From Lysobacter terrestris (lineage in GTDB: Bacteria; Pseudomonadota; Gammaproteobacteria; Xanthomonadales; Xanthomonadaceae): DNA of 64,000 nt. Positions 57,803 through 64,000 of the stretch are shown one piece after another; position 1 is the stretch's first letter; every line of letters starts with the position of its first letter. The DNA is taken from assembly GCF_014489475.1 (NCBI RefSeq), contig NZ_CP060820.1, forward strand, positions 124,001 to 188,000. The letters are read 5' to 3'. The position numbers and the translations under genes are program-made. Under the pieces are notes generated by a model. It saw only the letters and a list, made by a program, of their open reading frames with translations, was not told where the DNA came from and did no database searches.

Positions 57803-57900
57803 TGGCCAGCCCGGCCCGGACTGCCCAGCAGTAACGAAAACATCCGCAGCTGCGACAACCGCCGCAGCCGCAACCCCACAACGACTACAGCGACCCGGCA

Positions 57901-59178
57901 ATGGCCACGCAGAAGAGCAGACAGCACAAACCGGGCAAGCCCGGCCCCACCACGAAGCCGGCCAAGTCAGGGGCCGCGATACCGATCGAAGTCGATGCCA
58001 GCACGCAGCCGCCGCTGGGCATGCCGGCGGAACGGTTCCTGCGCGACTACTGGCAGAAGCGGCCGCTGCTGATCCGCAACGCCTTCCCCGGCTTCGAATC
58101 GCCGATCCAGCCCGAAGACCTCGCCGGCCTGGCCTGCGAGGAAGGCACGCTCTCGCGCATCGTTGCCCACGACCGCGAAAAGGACGCGTGGATGCTGCGC
58201 CACGGTCCGTTCGAGGAAGCGCTCTTCCCCGACATGCCGCACCACGACTGGACCCTGCTGGTGCAGGACGTGGACAAGTGGGATTCGGACGTGGCGGCGC
58301 TGCTCGACGCCTTCGATTTCCTGCCGCGCTGGCGCCTCGACGACATCATGGTCTCGTTCGCCGCGCCCGGCGGCTCCGTCGGCGCGCATGTCGACCAGTA
58401 CGACGTGTTCCTGCTGCAGGCGCTGGGGCACCGCCGCTGGCAGATCGATGCTTCGGACCAGCCGTCGCTGGAATTCCGCAACGACGTCGAACTCAAGCTG
58501 CTGCGCGAATTCCACCCCACCCACGAATGGCTGCTGCGCCCGGGGGACATGCTGTACCTGCCGCCGGGCGTGCCGCACCACGGCGTGGCCGAAGACGCGT
58601 GCCTGACCTTCTCGGTCGGCATGCGCGCGCCGAGCGCGGCGGAACTGCTCGGCGACTTCGTCGACACCCTTGCCGCCGACGCGGACGAAGGCCTGCGCTA
58701 TCGCGATCCGGACCTGGCCCCGGCGAAGGATCCGGCGCAGATCGACGACGACGCCATGCGTCGCGCGATCGAAGCCCTGAACGCCCTGCGCATGAACGAC
58801 CCAGAACGCCTGGGCGACTGGTTCGGCCGTTTCATCACCCTGTACCGCAACGCCGGCGAAGTGATGGCTGCGCCGGAGGGCGCCGCCGAAGACGCGCAGT
58901 CGCGCATCCAGGTCGAATGGGACCTGCAGCACGGCGCGACGCTGGTGCGCCATCCCTACTCGCGCATGGCCTGGCGCAAGGCCGCGCGCGGCGCGCGCCT
59001 GTACGTCAACGGCGAGGGCCATGACTTGCCGGTTCGCGACGCCAAATACGTTGCCAATGCCAAGGGGATCGATAGCGCGGGCTACACGGCGCTCTCCGAG
59101 GCCGGGCGCGACCGCGTCCACGAGTTGCTGCGGACCGGGCATTACAGCCTGGTCCACGAGGGCGAGGAAGAAGAATGA
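57901..59178 (+). CDS. roxA: JmjC/cupin ribosomal oxygenase (RoxA/YcfD-like)
   Basis: Fe(II)/2-oxoglutarate dioxygenase that in E. coli hydroxylates an arginine of ribosomal protein L16. The 425-residue protein has an N-terminal basic Pro/Lys tail (about 1-25), then the JmjC core FLRDYWQKRPLLIRNAF, the iron residues H163 and D165 in SVGAHVDQYDVFLLQ and the second histidine in GVPHHGVAEDA (about 226), and a C-terminal winged-helix domain. It overlaps the next gene by 4 nt (ATGA). Confidence 0.92.
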   Translation: MATQKSRQHKPGKPGPTTKPAKSGAAIPIEVDASTQPPLGMPAERFLRDYWQKRPLLIRNAFPGFESPIQPEDLAGLACEEGTLSRIVAHDREKDAWMLRHGPFEEALFPDMPHHDWTLLVQDVDKWDSDVAALLDAFDFLPRWRLDDIMVSFAAPGGSVGAHVDQYDVFLLQALGHRRWQIDASDQPSLEFRNDVELKLLREFHPTHEWLLRPGDMLYLPPGVPHHGVAEDACLTFSVGMRAPSAAELLGDFVDTLAADADEGLRYRDPDLAPAKDPAQIDDDAMRRAIEALNALRMNDPERLGDWFGRFITLYRNAGEVMAAPEGAAEDAQSRIQVEWDLQHGATLVRHPYSRMAWRKAARGARLYVNGEGHDLPVRDAKYVANAKGIDSAGYTALSEAGRDRVHELLRTGHYSLVHEGEEEE

Positions 59179-60092
59179 GCGTCGTCACCGTTCCGGGGCC
59201 GGCCTTCACTGTCAGGACCGTCGACTACGCCGCCGCACAGCCTGGGCTGCACGCGGTGCGCGAGGTCGTCTTCGTGCAGGAACAGGGCGTGCCGGCGGAA
59301 CTGGAACGGGACGAACTCGATCCGCAGAGCCACCACGTCATCGCCGAGGACGCCGAAGGGCGACCGATCGGCACCGGCCGCCTGACCCCGGAACGCCGGA
59401 TCGGACGCATGGCCGTGCTGGCCGAGTGGCGCAGCCGCGGCGTCGGCGATGCGCTGCTGCTGGCGCTGCTCGACAAGGCGCGCGAGCTGGGCTGGCACGA
59501 CGTCGCATTACACGCGCAGGTGTCGGCGATCGGCTTCTACGCCCGGCACGGCTTCCTGCCGCAGGGCGAACGCTTCGTCGAAGCGGGCATCGAGCACCAG
59601 ACGATGCGCCGGCTGCTCGATGCAGCCAACCCGGTCGAAACCCACGACGCCGCGATCGCCGCCCTGCTCGGCGTGATCGGTACCGCACGGCGCGAACTGT
59701 GGATCTACAGCCGCGACCTCGACCCCGGGATGTTCGACAACGCCGAGGTGATGGCGGCGCTGCGCCGCTTCGGCACCCACCGTGGCGTGGCCCACATCCT
59801 GCTGCAGGACGCGATCGCCCCGCAGTCGGGCCGGGCCCCGCTGATCGGGCTGTCGCAACGCCTGCCCAGCGCATTCGTGTTCCGGGTGATCGAGGAACCG
59901 GTGGACCGCGCCTATGCCGCCGCGTTCGTGGCCAACGACCAGGGCGGCTGGTACTTCCGCACCCTCGGCCACCGCCCCGAAGGTGAAACCCGGATCGACC
60001 AGCCCGCGCGCGCCCGGCAGCTGCAGGGCGTGTTCGAGTCGGTCTGGGAGCGCGCCCGCCCCTGCAGCGAGTACCGCGCCCTGGGCATCTGA
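59175..60092 (+). CDS. GNAT acetyltransferase fused to a C-terminal domain
   Basis: The product has 305 residues. The first 150 residues are a GNAT domain of ElaA/YjcF type (VREVVFVQEQGVPAELERDELD, RMAVLAEWRSRGVGDALL, FYARHGFLPQGERFVEAGIEH). The remaining 150 form a separate domain (LGVIGTARRELWIYSRDLDPGMFDN, RVIEEPVDRAYAAAFVANDQGGWYFRTLG) that I cannot name with certainty; it resembles a C-terminal domain often fused to GNATs in Xanthomonadaceae. It is coupled to roxA. The substrate is unknown. Confidence 0.85.
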   Translation: MSVVTVPGPAFTVRTVDYAAAQPGLHAVREVVFVQEQGVPAELERDELDPQSHHVIAEDAEGRPIGTGRLTPERRIGRMAVLAEWRSRGVGDALLLALLDKARELGWHDVALHAQVSAIGFYARHGFLPQGERFVEAGIEHQTMRRLLDAANPVETHDAAIAALLGVIGTARRELWIYSRDLDPGMFDNAEVMAALRRFGTHRGVAHILLQDAIAPQSGRAPLIGLSQRLPSAFVFRVIEEPVDRAYAAAFVANDQGGWYFRTLGHRPEGETRIDQPARARQLQGVFESVWERARPCSEYRALGI

Positions 60093-60448
60093 GGCACGCC
60101 CGGCGGGCGCCGGCGCCCCCGACTTTGGTAGCAGGCCCTGTGCCGCCTTGGTCGTCTTGCGATGCCGGCCATCCGGACCAGCGCCCGGGGAAGACGCTGC
60201 TTTCAGCCGCGACGTCGGCACGAAAACGCTGCGTTGCCGGCCAGAAGCTTCCGGCAACGCAGGCCGACCCCACTTCCAATGCATGGTCGCGGGCGCGATC
60301 TCCCATAACTGCTTGATGCAGCGCGGCAAGGGCTCCGGCTATAATTTTGGCCCTTTCGCGTCCCCCGCAGCCAGACGCGCCGGCGTTCCCCCGAAATGCC
60401 CGCCGGATCAACCGCTTGCCCTACAACTTGGATCTTCCCGACATCATC
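60093..60448. other. 356-nt intergenic region before sucA
   Basis: No gene is supported. It starts with a 14-bp perfect palindrome GGGCGCCGGCGCCC (60105-60118) that could terminate the GNAT transcript, though no T-run follows. At its right part is a perfect -10 hexamer TATAAT (60340-60345), the likely sucA promoter. The in-frame TTG at 60347 immediately after it is not a plausible start. Confidence 0.6.
60340..60345 (+). promoter_or_regulatory. Likely -10 of sucA promoter
   Basis: A perfect TATAAT lies about 105 nt before the sucA start in a GC-rich setting where such sequence is rare. No good -35 is found at 16-18 nt; TTGATG (60313-60318) is 21 nt upstream, which is too far, so an activator may be needed. 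Confidence 0.55.
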
Positions 60449-63280
60449 GTGGACAGTCTTCTCAAGCAGTTTGCCCAGTCCTCGCAGCTCGGCGCCAACG
60501 CCGCCTATATCGAAGACCTGTACGAGCAGTACCTGGTCGACCCCGACAGCGTCGGGGCCAAGTGGAAGACTTACTTCGACGGGCTGAAAGGCCGCGAAGC
60601 CGGTGACGTCCCCCACTCCGCCGTCATCGACCAGATCGCCATCGCCGGCAAGCTCGCCGCGACGGGCAAGCTGGCCGTTGCGGGTGGTGGCGACGAACGC
60701 GAGCGTGGCGTCGCCAAGCTGATCACCGCGTACCGTTCGCGCGGCCACCTGGCGGCCAACATCGATCCGCTGGGCATGCTGGTGAAGACCGAGGCGCCTG
60801 ACCTCGCCATCGGCTTCCACCACCTGTCCGAAAGCGACCTGTCGGCGGAATTCAGCACCGGCGGCGTCGGCGGCAAGGACCGCATGAAGCTCGGCGACCT
60901 GGTCGCCCTGCTCAAGGCCACCTACACCGGCCCGATCGGTGCCGAGTACATGCACATCACCGACGTCGAACAGCGTCGCTGGATGCAGGAGCGCATGGAA
61001 ACCGCCGGCGGCAAGTACAGCCGCAGCGCGGACGACAAGAAGCGCATCCTCGAGCGGCTCACCGCCGCCGATGGCCTGGAGCGCTACCTGGGCACCAAGT
61101 ACGTCGGCCAGAAGCGCTTCTCGCTGGAAGGCGGCGACGCGCTGATCCCGCTGATGGACACCACCATCCGCCGCGCCGGCGAACAGGGCGCCAAGGACGT
61201 GATCATCGGCATGGCCCACCGCGGCCGCCTCAACGTCCTGGTCAACACGCTCGGCAAGCCGCCGCGCCAGCTGTTCGACGAGTTCGAAGGCAAGTTCGAG
61301 CACGTCCACAACGACCTCGCCCACCAGGGCGACGTGAAGTACCACATGGGCTTCAGCGCCGACGTCGTCACGCCCGGCGGCCCGGTGCACCTCGCCCTCG
61401 CCTTCAACCCGTCGCACCTGGAAATCGTCGACCCGGTGGTCGCCGGTTCCGTGCGTTCGCGCCAGACCCGCCGCGGCGACAAGGGCGCGCAGCAGGTGCT
61501 GCCGATCCTGATCCATGGCGACGCCGCGTTCGCGGGCCAGGGCGTGGTGATGGAACTGTTCCAGATGTCGCAGGCGCGCGGTTTCCGCGTCGGCGGCACC
61601 ATCCACATCGTCATCAACAACCAGGTCGGCTTCACCACCAGCGAGCGCCAGGACGCGCGTTCGACGCTGTACTGCACCGACGTGGCGAAGATGATCAACG
61701 TGCCGATCCTGCACGTGAACGGCGACGATCCCGAAGCCGTGGTGTTCTGCGCCGAACTGGCGCTCGACTTCCGCAACCGCTTCGGCAAGGACGTGGTCAT
61801 CGACCTCGTCTGCTACCGCCGCCACGGCCACAACGAAGCCGACGAACCGGCGGCGACCCAGCCGCTGATGTACCAGGTGATCCGCAAGCACAAGACGCCG
61901 CGCGAGATGTACGCCGCGCAGCTGGTGTCCGAGGGCGTGATCCAGGACGCGCAGGCACAGGCGCTGGTCGACGGCTATCGCCAGAAGCTCGACGACGGCG
62001 TGGTCACCACCGAACTGGTCGCGGTCAAGCCGGACGAGTTCACCATCGACTGGTCGCCGTACCTGAAGGGCAAGCTCAGCGACAAGGTCGACACCACGTA
62101 CGACGGCAAGAAGCTGAAGAAGCTCGCCGAGACCATCAACGAGGTCCCCGACACGCTGAAGCTGCACCCGCGCGTCGCCAAGATCTACGAAGACCGCCGC
62201 AAGATGTCCGAAGGCGCGCAGCCGGGCGACTGGGGCTTCGCCGAGAACCTCGCCTACGCGACGCTGCTGACCGAAGGCTACAAGCTGCGCCTGGTCGGCC
62301 AGGACTGCGGCCGCGGCACCTTCTTCCACCGCCACGCGATCCTGCACGAGCAGACTACGGACGAGTACGTGCTGCCGCTGCGCCGCCTGGTGCAGAACCC
62401 GGTCGACGTCACCATCATCGACTCGCTGCTCAGCGAAGAAGCGGTGATGGCGTTCGAATACGGCTACTCCACCGCCGATCCCATGACTCTGGACATCTGG
62501 GAAGCGCAGTTCGGCGACTTCGCCAACGGCGCGCAGGTGGTGATCGACCAGTTCCTGTCGTCGGGCGAGGCCAAGTGGGGCCGCCTGTGCGGCCTGGCGC
62601 TGTTCCTGCCGCACGGCTACGAAGGCCAGGGTCCGGAGCACAGCTCCGCGCGCCTGGAGCGCTTCCTGCAGCTGTGCGCGCTCGACAACATGATCGTGTG
62701 CACGCCGACCACGCCGGCCCAGGCGTACCACATGATCCGCCGCCAGATGCGCATGACCACGCGCAAGCCGCTGGTGGTGATGACGCCGAAGTCGCTGCTG
62801 CGCCACAAGCTCGCCGTGTCGTCGCTGGACGAACTGTCGAAGGGCGGCTTCCAGACGCTGATCCCCGCCAGCAACGTCAGCGACGCGAAGAAGGTCAAGC
62901 GCGTCGTCGTCTGCGGCGGCAAGGTCTACTACGACCTGCTGGAAGAAGCGACGAAGCAGAACCTTGCCGACGTCGCCATCGTCCGCGTCGAACAGCTGTA
63001 TCCGTTCCCGCGCGCCGAACTGGCCGCCGAGCTCAAGCGCTTTGCGGGTGCAACCGACGTGGTCTGGTGCCAGGAAGAACCGCAGAACCAGGGCGCGTGG
63101 TACCAGATCCGCCACCACCTGACCGCGTGCCTGACGCCGAAGCAGTCGCTGAGCTACGCCGGTCGCGCGCGTTCGCCCTCGCCGGCCGTCGGCCACCTGA
63201 GCGACCACGTCATCGAGCAGACGAAGCTCGTCGCCGATGCGCTGGTCAATCCGGTGCACGGCGACGCCAGCCCCGAATAA
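60449..63280 (+). CDS. sucA: 2-oxoglutarate dehydrogenase E1 component
   Basis: Thiamine-diphosphate decarboxylase of the 2-oxoglutarate dehydrogenase complex, converting 2-oxoglutarate for transfer to SucB. At 943 residues (E. coli 933) it has the N-terminal E2-binding region (ANAAYIEDLYEQYLVDPDSV), GMAHRGRLNVLVN, the TPP/Mg motif region with VCYRRHGHNEADEPAATQP, and C-terminal VVWCQEEPQNQGAW. GTG at 60449 is chosen because homologues start VDSLLKQFAQSS; no strong ribosome binding site is seen. sucB follows after a gap that holds a repeat. Confidence 0.97.
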   Translation: MDSLLKQFAQSSQLGANAAYIEDLYEQYLVDPDSVGAKWKTYFDGLKGREAGDVPHSAVIDQIAIAGKLAATGKLAVAGGGDERERGVAKLITAYRSRGHLAANIDPLGMLVKTEAPDLAIGFHHLSESDLSAEFSTGGVGGKDRMKLGDLVALLKATYTGPIGAEYMHITDVEQRRWMQERMETAGGKYSRSADDKKRILERLTAADGLERYLGTKYVGQKRFSLEGGDALIPLMDTTIRRAGEQGAKDVIIGMAHRGRLNVLVNTLGKPPRQLFDEFEGKFEHVHNDLAHQGDVKYHMGFSADVVTPGGPVHLALAFNPSHLEIVDPVVAGSVRSRQTRRGDKGAQQVLPILIHGDAAFAGQGVVMELFQMSQARGFRVGGTIHIVINNQVGFTTSERQDARSTLYCTDVAKMINVPILHVNGDDPEAVVFCAELALDFRNRFGKDVVIDLVCYRRHGHNEADEPAATQPLMYQVIRKHKTPREMYAAQLVSEGVIQDAQAQALVDGYRQKLDDGVVTTELVAVKPDEFTIDWSPYLKGKLSDKVDTTYDGKKLKKLAETINEVPDTLKLHPRVAKIYEDRRKMSEGAQPGDWGFAENLAYATLLTEGYKLRLVGQDCGRGTFFHRHAILHEQTTDEYVLPLRRLVQNPVDVTIIDSLLSEEAVMAFEYGYSTADPMTLDIWEAQFGDFANGAQVVIDQFLSSGEAKWGRLCGLALFLPHGYEGQGPEHSSARLERFLQLCALDNMIVCTPTTPAQAYHMIRRQMRMTTRKPLVVMTPKSLLRHKLAVSSLDELSKGGFQTLIPASNVSDAKKVKRVVVCGGKVYYDLLEEATKQNLADVAIVRVEQLYPFPRAELAAELKRFAGATDVVWCQEEPQNQGAWYQIRHHLTACLTPKQSLSYAGRARSPSPAVGHLSDHVIEQTKLVADALVNPVHGDASPE

Positions 63281-63292
63281 CCCGTTTTTGCC

Positions 63293-63326
63293 GTCATCCC
63301 GAGCGTAGCGAGGGACCTGCTGTTCC
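63293..63326. repeat. Dispersed repeat, family A, left half
   Basis: GTCATCCCGAGCGTAGCGAG, continuing to GGGACCTGCTGTTC, in the 106-nt gap between sucA and sucB. No right end is present; the following AACAG can pair with CTGTT to form a small hairpin. Confidence 0.75.
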
Positions 63327-63386
63327 GCTGCACCGATCAACAGAACCCCGCTTCGTTCGAAACGCACTCTTTTTAAGGACGTCCCA

Positions 63387-64000
63387 ATGAGCACCGAAAT
63401 CAAAGTCCCGGTCCTGCCGGAATCCGTCTCCGACGCCACCATCGCCACCTGGCACAAGAAGGTCGGCGACGCGGTCAAGCGCGACGAGAACCTGGTCGAC
63501 CTGGAAACCGACAAGGTCGTGCTGGAAGTACCCTCGCCGGTCGACGGCGTGCTCAAGGAAATCAAGTTCGCCGAAGGCGCGACGGTCAACAGCCAGCAAG
63601 TGATCGGCGTGGTCGAAGCCGGCGCTGTCGCGGCTGCGCCCGCACCGGCCGCAGCCGCTCCCGCGGCGGCACCGGCTCCGGCCGCCGCGCCCGCCGCCGC
63701 GGCTCCGGCCAAGGCCGCTGCCGCACCGGCCGCCGCGTCGGGTGACCTGCCGCCGGGCGCGCGCTTCGCCGCCGCCACCGCCGGCGTCGATGCCGCGCAG
63801 GTCGAAGGCACCGGCCGTCGCGGCATGGTCACCAAGGAAGACATCGTCAACTACGCCAGCGGCAAGACCGCCGGCGTCGGTGGCGGCGCGCGCCCGGAAG
63901 AGCGCGTGCCGATGACCCGCATGCGCGCGCGCATCGCCGAGCGCCTGATGCAGTCGAAGAACTCGATCGCCATGCTCACCTCGTTCAACGAAGTGAACCT
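63387..64000 (+). CDS. sucB: Dihydrolipoyl succinyltransferase E2 (partial, runs off window)
   Basis: E2 core of the 2-oxoglutarate dehydrogenase complex. About 204 residues are visible: the lipoyl domain with the lipoylated lysine K43 in DLETDKVVLEVPSP, a long Ala/Pro linker (about 78-118), the E1/E3-binding domain (GARFAAATAGVDAAQVEGTGRRGMVTKEDIV) and the start of the catalytic domain (RMRARIAERLMQSKNSIAMLTSFNEVN). AAGGA lies 7 nt before the ATG. The gene is cut by the window end. Confidence 0.97.
   Translation, partial: MSTEIKVPVLPESVSDATIATWHKKVGDAVKRDENLVDLETDKVVLEVPSPVDGVLKEIKFAEGATVNSQQVIGVVEAGAVAAAPAPAAAAPAAAPAPAAAPAAAAPAKAAAAPAAASGDLPPGARFAAATAGVDAAQVEGTGRRGMVTKEDIVNYASGKTAGVGGGARPEERVPMTRMRARIAERLMQSKNSIAMLTSFNEVN

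Noticed and set aside
60203-63850. A 1215-codon open frame on the minus strand
   Set aside because: It is antisense to sucA and the start of sucB and crosses their intergenic gap; composition is that of a shadow frame with no recognisable domain.

Overview
The window is ordinary chromosome from a GC-rich gammaproteobacterium of the Xanthomonadaceae, most like Lysobacter, Luteimonas or Pseudoxanthomonas. The evidence is the very high GC, the gene order rpsF-rpsR-rplI-dnaB-alr, an MetH split into two genes, an ArsR-methyltransferase (SahR-type) regulator in front of it, a 180-kDa-class NAD-glutamate dehydrogenase, a kynurenine-pathway cluster, and SucA/SucB of Xanthomonas type. I see no phage, integrase, transposase, CRISPR array, rRNA or tRNA. 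The mobile-looking content is short dispersed palindromic repeats between genes.

Layout. 0.1-5.2 kb (minus strand): rpsF, rpsR, rplI, terminator, dnaB, a secreted hypothetical protein, alr. 5.3-9.0 kb: a DUF885 metallohydrolase-like protein and an IscA-type Fe-S carrier (minus), then asnS (plus). 9.2-18.4 kb (plus): a tightly packed run of 12 genes (small membrane protein, acidic hypothetical, PaiB, atypical SDR, PilZ, then aldehyde dehydrogenase, beta-carbonic anhydrase, RidA-type deaminase, 3-hydroxyanthranilate dioxygenase, ACMS decarboxylase, kynureninase, kynurenine monooxygenase). The last seven, apart from the carbonic anhydrase, form a catabolic route from kynurenine to the oxalocrotonate level. 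18.5-23.7 kb: a 30-bp perfect inverted repeat, sbcB, a DUF2461 protein, and a secreted hydrolase/DUF4785 pair behind an operator-like palindrome. 23.7-26.9 kb: a GT4 glycosyltransferase and an amylo-alpha-1,6-glucosidase-like protein. 27-35.8 kb (minus): GNAT, 5'-nucleotidase, NAD kinase, NAD-glutamate dehydrogenase, acyl-CoA dehydrogenase. 36-40.8 kb: sahR-metH(N)-metH(C). 40.8-46.8 kb: YiiX-like amidase, acyltransferase 3, then YaiL-like, SlyX, Ugd and two FKBP isomerases (minus). 47.2-51.9 kb: a GntR/YtrA-type ABC operon with two tandem YggN-like secreted proteins, then a BamE-like protein. 52-55 kb: fumC (minus) and purB (plus). 55-57.8 kb: GST and nitronate monooxygenase-like genes divergent from an HxlR regulator, then a VOC protein. 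57.9-60.1 kb: a RoxA-like ribosomal oxygenase and a GNAT fusion. 60.4-64 kb: sucA and the start of sucB, cut by the window end.

The most interesting signals are regulatory: a GGTG-N16-CACC site on the GntR/ABC promoter; a 26-bp nested dyad before sahR-metH; a palindrome placed between -35 and -10 of the secreted-hydrolase promoter; and a perfect palindrome plus 13-bp tandem repeats in the HxlR/oxidoreductase divergent region. Other points are the short-chain dehydrogenase that has lost its catalytic Tyr and Lys, the carbonic anhydrase translationally coupled inside the kynurenine cluster, and a His/Cys-rich insertion in the MetH N-terminal half. I did not find a wholly novel system.
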